Below the pieces are notes generated by a model, which searched no databases, had not been told where the DNA came from, and worked only from the letters and a program-made list of their open reading frames with translations. Below, in pieces: positions 11,706 through 22,640 of a stretch of DNA of 64,000 nucleotides. Both the position numbers and the translations under genes were made by a program. Positions within the stretch are counted from its first letter, which is position 1. Every line of letters starts with the position of its first letter. The stretch is from Rhyacophila brunnea. Its lineage: Eukaryota; Arthropoda; Insecta; Trichoptera; Rhyacophilidae. The stretch is taken from contig JAGYXB010000521.1 of the NCBI GenBank assembly GCA_022495005.1, positions 109,326 through 173,325 on the forward strand, in the 5' to 3' direction.

Positions 11706-12320
11706 GATCAGCCTGAATTTATCTACTGCTGGATGAAGGCCTCTTCAAGCTACTTCCACTCTTCTCGGTCCTGTGCATTGCGTTGCCACGTAATTCCGCA
11801 GAACTTTATCATTTCACCGATCCAGCAGCCTCTAGGTCTACTTTAAAAAAAAAAAAGAAGTTAATAATAACCATGTCCTTGCTTTTTCATACAAGGTGGT
11901 TGTTAGTAATTTTGAACAATCACAAACACCCAGGCTTTGAGAAAAACGCATAAATATTGTGTCCTCACTGGGAATCGAACCCAGAACTCTCTGCGGAAGG
12001 CCAGCGCTTTACCCACTGCACCACGAGAGCCGCCTACCTTGCGGACATTGTATACCTCTTGGATACCACTTGATGATTAAATTTGTCCAACGATTGTCTC
12101 TTCTTTGAGAAATGTGTCCAGCCCATCTCTATTTGAGGCTTTTGATGAACTCTATCACATCGCAAACCCTTTTCTGCTTCCTTATTCACTCATTCCTCTT
12201 TTTGTCCTTTATGACCAGCATGTACCTCTCCATACCACGTTGTGCTACTCTAAGTTTATGGATCTCACTTTTACTTAGGATCCATGTTTCACACGTTCAC
12301 AATTTGTTATATAAGTTAGA
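11706..12320 (-). pseudogene. RTE-type LINE 3' fragment (reverse transcriptase C-terminus), interrupted
   Basis: Read on the minus strand in broken frames, it gives the usual RTE C-terminal landmarks: KLRVAQRGMERYML, KWRWAGH, RWT and GCWIGEM..W.RNAQDREEWK. On plus the 3' end reads CTACTGCTGGATGAAGGCC, a sequence common to RTE 3' ends in insects. The frame is shifted several times and a SINE splits it at 11846-12036. It belongs to the same clade as the 20700-21640 fragment. Confidence 0.7.
11846..12036 (-). repeat. tRNA-derived SINE TR2, well preserved
   Basis: On the minus strand the head reads GTGGTGCAGTGGGTAAAGCG (A box region) and GGGTTCGATTCCC (B box), followed by ACACAATATTTATGCG, the AAAGCCTGGGTGTTTGTG body and a T/A-rich 3' end. 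CTAC flanks both sides of the insertion in the RTE fragment. The closest relative is at 54650-54820. Not a functional tRNA, because no complete cloverleaf can be drawn. Confidence 0.75.
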
Positions 12321-12999
12321 GTTAACTGTATGCATCGTGTGTGTATTTATTTGCCTTTTGGTGAATGCACATAATTACTGAACATGCCGAAAGACAAAAC
12401 CCGGGTCTCAAAAAAACGACTCAAATGGAATAGTACAAAACTTAAATCCATTAGAGTTTAAATTCAAATTCCATCAAGTACATTCGGTCGATAGTATTAA
12501 TATATTTGAATAAATATTATTCATATTTTTTTTTAATTACAATATATTCTAATCAATGGTATCCATTATTACTTCTCTCTTTATTACGTTTATTACATTA
12601 AATAATATATTTATATATATTAACACTTAAAATACACCTACAGTAATTTTTTTCTACATATTTACACTATACTTCACAAACTAACTGTATCTACATTAAT
12701 TAGGCACCATTTAATGAAACCTTTCATTTTTAATCAATCGTCGCTATAGGATTTGTTTCCCAAATATCCATTTTTGTCGAAATCGACATTTTAATGCAGT
12801 TCAATTTCTTTTATCGAACTCTACCGATATCATTTATAAAAACAATATATTTTTATCTAGGAACAGAGATATTTTTTTAAAACACCCGAATACGCCATGT
12901 TAAGTAACAATTACTCCGTGGTGTGCTCCCGAATGTCCAACTATTCGTACCTGAATATCCAAGTTAATTTCGGTCGAAAAAGATCTCTGACTGAGTTTT

Positions 13000-13283
13000 T
13001 ATTTCCCGAATATGACTTTTAGCCAATCAAACCGCGCTGACGCCGTGCATCTCGCTCCCACATTCACGCTGTCTAGCTCTAAAACAATCACGCCCACTTT
13101 CATATTTTTCGGCCGTCCTTTCAAATTTCGTCTTATTGATATTGTTTTTAAAGTTACTATTGTTTTAATAGTGAATTCATCAAATTTGAAGAGATCATTC
13201 ATAGCTGATACATCACCAGTTCGTCCTGAGTATTTTAACCTAAATAACTGCATTTTGTTTTGATAAATGACACAAAATCCCAA
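13000..13283 (-). CDS. Unrecognised ORF inside transposon E5
   Basis: Minus-strand frame of 94 codons ending in a stop at about 13000. From its second ATG it would start MQLFRLKYSGRTGDV. The plus strand is also open over 13012-13263, so the open frame alone is weak evidence. Position between the two motif clusters suggests a transposon-encoded N-terminal fragment. I recognise no domain. Confidence 0.25.
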
Positions 13284-13734
13284 CAGTTATTATGAATTTT
13301 ACAGTGTGACCCGGCAACTACTATGACGTAAAAATAATTATTATTTCAAATTATTATTAATCAAACATTGTTTGTCTTTATTTTACTTTTAATCTAGGTG
13401 ATTCTATGAAAATAAAAGCGATGCTATTATTTATTTTTGAATGCGCTGATAGTTAATTTAATTTAATGTATGTTAGTAACTATTTATTTGGTGAATATTA
13501 TATACTAATATGCTAATATTAGCAGCCAAAAGGTAATTAATTTATACATGCTATTATTTTGTGTTGTTATTCCTTACAATAGTAAATATATAATATTATT
13601 TGGTGGTTTGTAATAAGTTTAATTGTTAATTATAGAAATATATAGATGTAATAATATACAGATATATATAGGTACATAGATTTTTTTTTTTGAAAAAGTA
13701 TTAATATAAAATTGTTAGCAAGTACGAGTTAGTA

Positions 13735-14150
13735 CCATCATAAAATATTGGAGAAATCTGTGACCTCGGTTAGTAATTTAAGTAGTAGATACCTACTTTT
13801 ATTTAATAAACAAAAACCGATCGCCGATGGTCGCTTGATTTTGAAGAATGCTGATGAGCAGGTATTAAAAGGCCAATAGTTAAAGTTTGTCGTCATAAGT
13901 AAGTCACCTCGTAGCATAGTAGATAATTCGTGGACTGGGGCGTAAACCCAGGAGATGCTGGGTCGATTCCTGCCGGGTGTCTTACTTTTTTCAAAATCAT
14001 ATTTTCTATTGGTTATAATATATTTTCTCAGAAGTGATTTAAAAAAATATGTATGTTCAATTATTAGAATGGTACATTCTTAAATCTTGTGAATTATTCG
14101 TTCAATAAAAAAATAGTTAGTTACTTAAAAACTATTTTATCACTTAATCC
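13735..14150 (+). repeat. tRNA-containing repeat TR1 (nested in E5)
   Basis: Sense order is GTGACCTCGGTTAGTAAT, CCTACTTT..AAACAAAAACCGATCG, CCAATAGTTAAAGTTTGTCG, tRNA-like TCGTAGCATAGTAGATAA..GGGTCGATTCCTGCC, GTGTCTTACTTTTTTC, then the common tail CTATTGGTTATAATATATTT to GAATTATTCGTTCAATAAAA. This plus-strand copy shows best that the tRNA-like part sits in the middle of the unit. Confidence 0.7.
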
Positions 14151-14629
14151 GAAAAAAAGCGATTGCCGCATGTTATTATTACATACGAACTTGGGTAATT
14201 ACGATCATTAAGTATTTAAATAGTAGAAGTAATTATTAACAATTATCGTGTAGATAAATATAACATTTGAGGCGCGTACTTTTTGACCACTCAGTAATCC
14301 GTGGGCCGTGCAGCAATACGCTACGGTCTTAAATCCCGAATGTCCTTGTTTTGTCCCGAATATCCGTTATTCTGAGAGAGCGCTATAAATTTCCCGAATA
14401 TCCACAGTGAGTACTTGTAAATAAAACGCATTTTCTGGGCATTTAATGATTTATACCAGTATATTATTCTTGGAATCTATTCTTAGATAATGTTGCAATC
14501 ATACAGTGTAGAAAGAATGATTGATACATCTACTGATATTTTAATATACGACAATGAAATTGGTTTTTCGTCTCCTGTAAAATTGCAATTTGGTCTATTC
14601 GGGAAACAAATCCTATAGTGACGCAATGT

Positions 14630-15105
14630 CATAAACTACATTTTTAAATACCCATAGACATACTATATAATTAACAGTCTCATACCGTAACTGACACTAA
14701 GCACAAACGCTGTTCTAAATTTGTCTTTCAAATGACATACGAGATCTGTCTGAAACAATGAAATGTCAGTAGTCACCGGGTTTCATTTTATTCTAGACTA
14801 GATTAATAGGCACTTAAGTCAGTAGACCAGCTCGATATCTATTACCTGCCCTATTGAAAGGTAAGTGGTTGAAACAAAATCTATCACAATCTTGATAAAA
14901 GAATCAAAAAAATATACATATACTTTACGCCTAATAAAATAGCTATTATAGATAATTAAAACTATCGACCGGTTATAGGTACATACTTGGTACATTATTC
15001 GATTTGAGTAATTTTAAAAAAACTTAGCCTGTAAGTTCGTAATATGTTTAGCTGATATACTTACCTTCTTAAAACCTGACATTATAGTAATGCGCTTCAT
15101 GCTTT
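14630..15105. other. No recognisable feature
   Basis: AT-rich unique-looking DNA without open frames or repeats shared within the window. Confidence 0.4.
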
Positions 15106-15114
15106 CAGCTAGAC

Positions 15115-16157
15115 CAGTGGTCGGCAAACTCATTAGTCAACAGAGCCAAATATCAACAATTCAACGATTGAGATTTCTTTTGTGGGCCAAATTTTTTAAA
15201 CGAAAATTATATACCTATATAGGTACCTAGGGGCGGCAAGTTATATGAAAGTATGGTGAAGCAGGCAAGTATGGTGAGGCAGGCTAGTAATCAATTTTCG
15301 GCAAAATTTCCACGTTAACATTATATTATATGGGTACGTTATAATGACCGAAGTAAATCCTCCGTGATGCCTTGCATTTTTTTTTATCTCATGACTATTT
15401 CTCGTAAGTTGTCGGCTATTGTTGGCCTGCTTCATTCAGTTGTATGAGAAAGCCGATTCCTTGTCCCTCTATTTAATACCTCTATGATAGGTACACTGTT
15501 TATTAACTTAATAAACTTTAGTTAATGATTTAAGTCTTAATTAAATTATTGGTACACTTGAATAAAACTTGATATCATACTTAATAATGATCTTATTTAT
15601 TGATAAAAATTTAATTGTAAGTAAGGTGTCCATAAAATTAAATCATGACAATGACTGACAAACACTCAATGTGAATTATGGCCTTGCATCTCCTTGTAAA
15701 GTTTGGGTACGTCAGGTTTGTATGTAGATGTTTTTAATTTTAGGTCTTATTGATGATTCCAGGTGTTCATCAATAAGACGACTTCTCAATTTACTCTTGA
15801 TTTCCTCTCTTACAAATCTCTTTACTAACCACAAAACATGCAATATTAACATTATTGGAAGATTTTATTCAGTAATTAAATACAGAACTTAATTTTTCTT
15901 GACTCTTCTAAAGTTCCTCAACTGCTTTCTTCTTTGCATCACCGATAAGATATTTATTGTTAAATGACGCGTGTTTAGTTGTAAAGTGTCCCTCCAAATT
16001 TGACTTCTTTTTATGCGCCAATTTCATGATATTCGACGAATAATACAGGTCGGTAGGCCCTTTATTTTCGTCATCCGATTTTCTTTGCTTCTTCTTTGTA
16101 GCTATGTCAAATATGGCAGAGGGCATTTGTGGCACAGCCGCGGTTTGCCGACCACTG
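15115..16157 (-). mobile_element. hAT transposon, internally deleted, perfect 8-bp TSD
   Basis: Both ends carry CAGTGGTCGGCAAAC as inverted repeats. They are flanked by identical 8-bp target duplications AGCTAGAC (15107-15114 and 16158-16165). 8-bp duplications and CAGTG-type ends are hAT hallmarks. A transposase N-terminal remnant lies on the minus strand at 15908-16135. Most of the catalytic domain is missing. The 15236-15475 part carries GAAGCAGGC..GCCTGCTTC inverted segments and may be a further insertion. Confidence 0.92.
15908..16135 (-). pseudogene. hAT transposase N-terminal fragment (BED-finger region)
   Basis: 75 codons. It contains KKQRKSDDENKG, then KKKSNLEGHFTTKHASFNNK and GDAKKKAVEEL. 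In intact relatives (ZBED/GTF2IRD2-like hAT proteins) a CxxC pair precedes the SNLxxHFxxxH histidines. Here the Cys part is deleted or degenerate while the KSNLE-HF-KH histidine part is kept. It stops after about 75 residues and cannot encode an active enzyme. Confidence 0.75.
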
Positions 16158-16479
16158 AGCTAGACAATATAGAATATAATACCATATCATTGTTTTTTTA
16201 CTTAATGGGTAGTTGAATGTGATATTTCTCATTAACTAATTTCGTTAAATCCCCAACGCGCTACCTAGTTCCATTGTCTACAATATGTTAATATGCTTAC
16301 TTACATACTAAATTTATATCTATAATATAAGCTATTTAATACGGGTTTTTAAAAACATTTTTAAATATTCAAAATATTAAAAAAAATATGTTTATATCTG
16401 ATTCTTAATAATTCATAATAAGGTTTCTAACTTCTTTTGTTACATTAAATTTATGTATAAGCAGTAATTAACTTTACTG

Positions 16480-16850
16480 TATTCGTAGTCATTATGTATT
16501 TTCCATTGGTGAGTGCGCATAGTTCCCGAAAAAGTCAATAGGCGAAACCCTAGTCCCAAAAAAAATCGCAAATTCTAATTTGTTTATTTTGTATATACTT
16601 AGTGAATTTTTTAAATCATTAATTTAAGACGCTCACAACATCCCATTCAAAAACAAAGAAATAGGTTCAGTATTAGAAAAACAGTATTAAGAGTGAATAC
16701 AAAAGTTATAAAATAGACACATGGAAGTACACCAAATGTGCTAAGTATACCATATTTTATTAATCTAACACCCACTTATAATTCTAATCCTCACATATAA
16801 ATAAAATGAAATAGTACAAAAGTCAAATCAATTAGAACTATATAGATGTT
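16480..16850. mobile_element. MITE-L fragments
   Basis: At 16500-16575, GAGTGCGCATAGTTCCCGAA and GGCGAAACCC correspond to a decayed right arm of MITE-L. At 16806-16850, GAAATAGTACAAAAGTC..ATTAGAA matches a terminus. Low identity; the rest of 16170-16975 holds nothing recognisable. Confidence 0.35.
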
Positions 16851-16979
16851 TAATTTTCAGGGATTGACATAAATTTCGAGCATATAATCATGCGAACGAT
16901 ATTTAGTCCAAACTGCAAGGATGGCATGTAGTAACACGCCTACAATCATGACGACTTAAAATTATTTGATTTACCTGGT

Positions 16980-17215
16980 GTCGTCAGATTTATCAAAAAC
17001 ACACGTCTAGAATGGTCCGGTCATGTAACACGTATCGATAACGAAGCGCCGACAAAGTGCTGTCACGTTTAGTGAAATAAAAGTAAAACGTAATGCGGAA
17101 AACCCACGACTTCCGTGGCTTGATGACATACAGAAAAATAGAAATAATCAAAAGTAAAATGAAAGTGGATGACCGCGCAGAATATAAAATTTTTCTTGAG
17201 GCAGTCAAGGTCTAG
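16980..17215 (+). pseudogene. Non-LTR retrotransposon tail, decayed
   Basis: Plus-strand reading in mixed frames gives TRLEWSGHVTRIDNEAP, then PRLPWLDDIQKN and DDRAEYKIFLEAVKV. This is the order seen at the C-terminus of many insect LINE reverse transcriptases: RLxWxGHVxR, GRPRxxWLDD, then a W/EY-containing end. Frameshifts and stops separate the blocks. It is short and 5'-truncated. Confidence 0.6.
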
Positions 17216-17219
17216 TCCA

Positions 17220-18190
17220 GGCTTAAGTGCTACAAAATAAAAATATATTTTACAATGCTTTTAAATCTTTTAAAAATGTTTAAAATACAATTCAAAGTAA
17301 TTTTATATTAAATTTATCAGTTTAAAAGCTCGTGTTAATTATAAACATAAAAGAATATAATATACGTTACGAAACTTCATTTTGAACATAAGAAAGCTTT
17401 TATTTTATAAGTACTATTTTATTAGGTATCGTGGGCTGAGTATTTTATATTATAAAGTTCTTAAAATTCACTTACATTTATTTTTTAATATCATTTTCGA
17501 CTCAATCTACGTGAGAATACAATCTATTTAGTATTTATATACTATTTTAAAATAAAGTCGTTCATACATCTATTATTCTTCTACGACATTTTTTAAGACA
17601 GCCCTGAATGAAATTAAAATAATATTACGTAACACGTTCTGAGAAATAAATTACCAAAGAAATGAAAAACGAATTATTGGAGGCACGTAGTTATTTGATA
17701 TTAATTTAATTGACTTTGAAATTTGAAGTTATTATTAAATCACTAGACGAATTTGATTTCTTTGCAGAACATATTAATTATTTACCTTAATAAAAGCATT
17801 TATTGAATGTGTATAATAATTGTTGAAATGCTTTAAAATATCAAAGTACCTACGTGTTTTTTTCTGTAATGGTAATAAATGGTAATTTTTGTTAGAAAGA
17901 CTTTGCTATTGAAACAAACGAAACCGATCCTTATTACTATTAAACTATGTGTATGATTAGTTACCGCCAGACCATGAACGCGTCAAGACAACCCCTAATT
18001 TAACCCTAGCATCATCAAAAAAGTAATTAAATTATTAATAACGGTTCGCAGAATGCCACGTCAATCACTATAATTCATAAACAATCATAAACGCATTACC
18101 CAACCATCTATTCAATAAAATACAGAATAACCGTAAGAGTGATAGTACTAGTGTGTGAGTACGGGAACAAGGAGCCAGCCCAGTACGCCC
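17220..18190. other. No recognisable gene
   Basis: AT-rich DNA without shared repeats or plausible coding frames. Confidence 0.4.
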
Positions 18191-18194
18191 GCCT

Positions 18195-19115
18195 TATCAA
18201 CATTAAAGGTTAGTGTCTGGAATTGATCAAGACGCTAAAATAAAAGATGTCAAGAAGACTTGAAGCTTTCGAGATGTGCCTGCATACACACATCCTTAAA
18301 ATTCCTTGGATTCAGTGACGTCCTTAGACGAAATGCCGCCCCTAGGCAGCGCCAAAATGCCATCCCATTTTTTTAAATACTATGTATGTTTTATCATCCT
18401 CTCATAACTCCAATATCTAATAAATGTGTTGTATGGAGACATTACTAACAAAATATAATATAGCTACCACCAAAACATACCAAATTAAATGTAGATTTAA
18501 AAATCGAATAAATAAGATAATTATGTTAGACACTTGCCCAAATCACCAGAGTCTGAGGTCCTAATTAGTTGATACTTCTGACACATTTGGTTTGTACCAT
18601 TTAGCAATACACATATTTATTATTTTCACACCATTTTTACTATGCTATTATTATACAACATATAAACAAAATAATTTTAGCTATCTATATATTATATACC
18701 AAATGATTCTCTTCAATTTGCCGCCCTTCGAGTAACTGCCGCCCCCAAGCGACGCTCAATCTGCCTACCCCCATGGGACGTCACTGCTTGGACTGACCGG
18801 GTGACAAGTGTTAACGTTCTCAAATGAATGGGAAAGGACGGAGAAGTCCTGCATAGTATCAAAACCAGGAAACTACAGTACCTCGTCCAAATTATGAGAG
18901 GACAAAAGTACAGCATTTCCCAACTTTTCATCCAAGGAAAGATCAGCGGTAAGCGTAGCAGAATACGATGCCGCATTTTGAGGCTTAATAACCTCCGTAA
19001 TTGGTACGAGTACAACTATACCAAACTGCTCCGAGAAGCAGATGGTATAGCAAAGATGACGGCCGACCTTCACTGGGGGATGGCATGATAATAACGAAGA
19101 GTCTATAGCTTTCAC
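18195..19115 (+). pseudogene. LINE family C tail, split by a hAT MITE
   Basis: 5'-truncated reverse-transcriptase C-terminus on the plus strand. Upstream block 18245-18312 reads MSRRLEAFEMCLHTHILKIP. After the MITE (18313-18786), the reading resumes with WTDRVT, then MGKDGEVLHSIKTRKLQYLV, MRGQKYSISQLFIQGKISGK, RNWYEYNYTKLL and ADLHWGMA at 19088. The downstream frame is open from 18828 to 19088. A GAAG-like tail remains near 19098. Other tails of this family lie at 38445, 39440 and 60230. Confidence 0.8.
18313..18786. mobile_element. hAT MITE inserted in LINE C tail, 8-bp TSD
   Basis: Ends CAGTGACGTC and GACGTCACTG are inverted repeats. Target duplications are CTTGGATT (18305-18312) and CTTGGACT (18787-18794), one mismatch in eight. 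The subterminal GCCGCCC and GGGCGGC segments match in inverted orientation. Removing the element and one duplication rejoins the LINE reading at IPW..TDRV. No coding capacity. Confidence 0.85.
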
Positions 19116-19119
19116 ATCT

Positions 19120-19580
19120 GAAGAAAATGTCCGTTAGTTGATTTCAAATCGTCCTCCACGGCGGCCAAACCAATATGTGGCAGTTTCTCATGAATATTTT
19201 GCACCTACTCATGAATTTCACCATATTATAGTATACGATCATCTCTTTGCGATAAGAAAGCTTACGGCAAAGTGTGCTACGGTGAAATCTAATACGTACA
19301 ATTTACATGTAACCCTTTGAGATATGGTTTTTATGAATAGGATGTCTAATAAACATTGACGTCCTCAAACGGTTTGGGATTGACCGAAAAGCTCTCTGTA
19401 GTACGTACTATAAAACAAGAGTATCTCATCGGTATAAAATACAATAGCTTATTTATTATTCAATAAATATCAACTATTTTATTATGTACGGTTAAGAAAA
19501 AGACATCGCATTTCATGGTGTAGTAATGAATCTAGGGTATTAATACAGCTAAAACTGCAGCAGACAGATTTGTTCCTTCC
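19120..19580. other. No recognisable gene
   Basis: A 60-codon plus-strand frame at 19138-19320 is unrecognised and has no supporting context. Otherwise featureless. Confidence 0.35.
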
Positions 19581-19582
19581 AG

Positions 19583-19879
19583 TGGGTCTATTCTATGCTT
19601 ATCGACCGCTAAAGTGATAAATATTATCAAACTTAGGGTAGGTTTGTATCAAAATATTAGCACTTATTGTAACAATTACACGAAGTTGGTTTTTATTGTT
19701 CAATAAGTGCTATATTTTAACAGCACTATCTTGCTGCTGTTAAAATATCGCACTTATTGCAACAATAAAAACCAGCTTCGTGTAATTGTTACAATAAGTG
19801 CTAATATTTTGATACAAACCTACCCTAAGTTTGATACTATTTATCAATTTAGTGTTCGATAAGTATAGAATAGACCCAC
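19583..19879. repeat. Near-perfect 300-bp hairpin (foldback element)
   Basis: Two arms of about 145 bp separated by a loop of only a few bases near 19728-19734. Outer ends read TGGGTCTATTCTATGCTTAT and, inverted, TGGGTCTATTCTATACTTAT. Inner arms end TTAACAGCA. Mismatches are few and scattered. A transcript would form one long double-stranded RNA. No clear target duplication or second copy in the window. Confidence 0.9.
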
Positions 19880-20690
19880 AGGAGTCAATAAAATCTAAAT
19901 TCCTTTAATACTATTTGACCTCAAATAAGGGATGGTATAAGACTGAAATAAATACCATTTTAGATGAAAATTGCCGCTTATTTTTGATATAAGTAATTAT
20001 ATTTTTTTGTAGTGTAGATAATTAATTATAAAAAAAACTATGTCTTCCTTATACGACATAATAAATCGTTTGCTCGGCCTACTAGTGCAATATAATATTA
20101 TTATCTAAGAGGAGTTTATATCATTTGTAAAGAAAATGTTCCGGAAGTAAGGCTTCCACCATTTTTGCCAGTTTCCGGATATTGCGGCGCTCGATCTCTT
20201 TCCAGAATACCGGTCGCCATTGTACTTAACCCGTTTTCCAAAGAGAATTCTCAGATCAAGCTCTGGTAAAGAAAATAATTAATTGTCGCAATGTTGGCAT
20301 CGCTGCCCTTGGTCAAAGTTTATAAATTAATCACAAAGTGACTTAATATTTTTATGGTGTTATTATTTTCTGAATGTACATAAGTAAATAAATTGAAAAA
20401 AGGATCAAAGCAAAATAGGATTGAGCATTTTTATAAACCTTCACATTATTTCGTATTCTTGGACCTATATTTTGAATCTACACACATACATTGTAAATCC
20501 TGCCTCGCTAGTCTTATAGGAGTTGTCTGCAATTTAATATTAACAATATTAAGTTATATTTTATGATTTTTTCATTCACTGACACAATAATAACTTAAAA
20601 TATAATTAAATAATAGAAGTTTTTAATACCTATAAGTATTTCAAGGATTTATTTATTCTAAATGAATAATAAATGAGTTCTAACAATTTT
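19880..20690. other. No recognisable gene
   Basis: A modestly GC-richer patch at 20140-20260 (TTTCCGGATATTGCGGCGCT) is unexplained. The rest is AT-rich and featureless. Confidence 0.35.
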
Positions 20691-20699
20691 AGTAATCAG

Positions 20700-21640
20700 T
20701 GTGCCTTTTTAAGTGATCCTCAAAAATTCCCTCTGTCTTCAATGGGTTCAAACTGCTTTGCTGAACCAAATACGATCTTCATCAATGGCACTGAAATTGA
20801 CCGGGTCAACAACTACGTCTATCTTACCCAACAATTATGAGGACAATACATTTGGACATATCTTCAAATGTGACCTCTGATTGTGTCTTAAGCGTAAAGT
20901 GTTCAACCAATGTATGCTACCAACGCTCACGTATTCATGTGAAACATTGGCTCGTAATGTAAGACAAATCCAAAAATTACGAGTAGCGCAAGGTGGCATA
21001 TACAGGTGCATGTTGGCACAAAAAAAAATACCAATGGATAATCAATTAAACAAGAGTACGCGACGTGATAGAGGTAAATATACAGATGAAATGGCAATAA
21101 GCTGGAGATGTCGCTGGGCGAGTGGACAACCGCTGGACAAATGCCGTCATATTACAGCGGCACACAAGGGACATTAAACGCAAACGGGGACGCCCTAACG
21201 CTCTTTTCACACTATACGGTTTATGCACGGTTTTTTTTCCGTTTTAAGCTCAGTTTGTGGCTGAATTGTGCTGTTTGGTTATAATGAATGACGATTTAAA
21301 ACCGTCTAATGTGAAAGTGTGCATTAGGTCACGTACAATACTGAGTCATCGGTTACTGTCCGGGCGCCAAGAATACGGTGGAAATGGACGGCTGCTATAC
21401 AGCACCGTTTCGGTTTTTAACCGTCGCCGTGTAATGTGAAAAGGGCCATGCTCTTCTTCACTCCAGTAAAAGAATGTCGCTGTTAGATTTTTTGCCGTAC
21501 GGTCAAACCCCTATAATGTGAAAGGAGCGTAAAACCCGCTGGATAGACGAACATGTTCGGTGGATGTACGTGGCAGCAAAGAACTAGAGACCGAGAAGAG
21601 TATAGGGAACTAGGGGAGGCTGATGATGATGAATTCATAT
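20700..21640 (+). pseudogene. RTE-type LINE 3' fragment, split by a PIF-like MITE
   Basis: Plus-strand blocks in shifted frames: NTIFINGTEIDRVNNYVYL near 20770-20825, LKRKVFNQCMLPTLTYSCET at 20884-20943, GGIYRCMLAQK, then RKRGRP just before the MITE and TRWIDE just after it, and a W-containing terminal part to about 21630. This order (LKRKVF..C.LP..TY..ET; KWRWAGH; RKRGRP.TRW.D) is that of RTE-clade reverse transcriptases. It is 5'-truncated with several frameshifts. A relative on the other strand is at 11706-12320. Confidence 0.8.
21199..21529. mobile_element. PIF/Harbinger-like MITE with TAA target duplication
   Basis: TIRs CGCTCTTTTCACACTATA and, inverted, CGCTCCTTTCACATTATA. TAA stands on both sides (21196-21198, 21530-21532). 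Three-base TWA duplications are typical of PIF/Harbinger elements. Without the element and one TAA, the surrounding RTE frame runs without a break from RKRGRP into TRWIDE. Length 331 bp, no coding capacity. Confidence 0.88.
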
Positions 21641-21644
21641 TAAT

Positions 21645-22640
21645 ATTGATTATTTCTTGATATCCATCACATATAATAATATATATTGTTTTCATGACAC
21701 ATGCTTCCTATGTGAGCAAAACACGTGTCGTAGAAATGTGTAATAAATGAATAACAAGTTATAACCCATTTCATAAACAATAATTAATTGAAAATTTCCT
21801 ATACAACACATAACAAATAAAAATATTCTTCCTTGAGATTACGTCAATCATAAGTCGGGTCTCCTTTCCAAAATAATTAAATTATAAATTTTATTACGCA
21901 ACTTGTGAATAAAATGACTTACCTAGTTGGTTACACAATATTTTACCCGCCTCAAAAAAGCCTTGATGTCGATTTTTAGTATTTTATATAAGATGGTTTT
22001 TTCATTCGTTTTATTTTATAATTAAACTAGCTGGAGTAGACGGCTTCACAAGAGGTCGCTTCATTATTCGATATAATATATTAATTATCGTATTTAATAA
22101 TATAATGATAATAACTAATTAACTATTATTTTTATTCAATTTAATTCACAAGATTTAGGAATGTAACCGTCTAATGGTCTAATTATTTAACATAGGTACT
22201 GTCATTTCCCTCCATTTTCGAAAATGAAAAGTACGCTTTCACTTTTATTTTTGTGTGGTTTTTCGTCTGGATTCGGGATGTGGAGGTGGACACACCGGAA
22301 TTGTGATGGAAGCGGCGAGGTTTATTTAAGTTAATATTATATAACATTTACATTTTTAATAATTTACTTTACGGAGGACGAAATGTGCGTGTTTACTGAT
22401 TGGCTGTTTGCAACGTAATACCCGCCATCTTGTGTTTCGCTTTCAACGAGAGCGTTGTCGAAAAACGGCGACGTTGCAAATATTTTTCAACGGTCGTAAT
22501 CTACGGCATTGCCGGCTCTATTATATTTATTTTCGTAATCAGCCCTTACTATTTGTTGGATTTGATACCGACTCGGGCCACTCCAGATACACAGAGACAT
22601 CCCCAAATAAGGACCATTCGGGGGTGTAACAGTACATAAT
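21645..22640. other. No gene; GC-richer island at 22200-22620
   Basis: The first half is AT-rich and plain. From about 22200 the sequence becomes richer in G/C, with GGATTCGGGATGTGGAGGTGG and CAACGAGAGCG. Two overlapping plus frames (22400-22639, 22408-22629) are open but unrecognised. The island might be a promoter, exon or an unknown repeat end. Confidence 0.3.

Larger units (their letters stand above)
11498..12465. mobile_element. MITE-L copy split by an RTE tail and a SINE
   Basis: The left terminus (11498-11560) GATTCTAATGGATTTAAG..GAGTCGTTTTT is matched by an inverted terminus at 12404-12465. The right arm continues inward through the family's GGGTTTTGTCTTTCGGCATG-type sequence to about 12330. 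In the intact copy at 58543 the arms are only about 90 bp apart. Here an RTE 3' fragment and a tRNA-derived SINE lie between them. Confidence 0.65.
12736..14627. mobile_element. DNA transposon E5 with iterated TTTCCCGAATATCC motif
   Basis: Left TIR GTCGCTATAGGATTTGTTTC (from about 12739) and an inverted right TIR (to 14627, GTCACTATAGGATTTGTTTC). TCCCGAAT(A/G)TCC recurs near 12885, 12927, 12945, 13003, 14334, 14355, 14390 and, inverted, at the right TIR. A TR1 repeat is nested at 13735-14150. The layout is the same as in E1, E2 and E3. No TA flank is evident. Confidence 0.65.
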
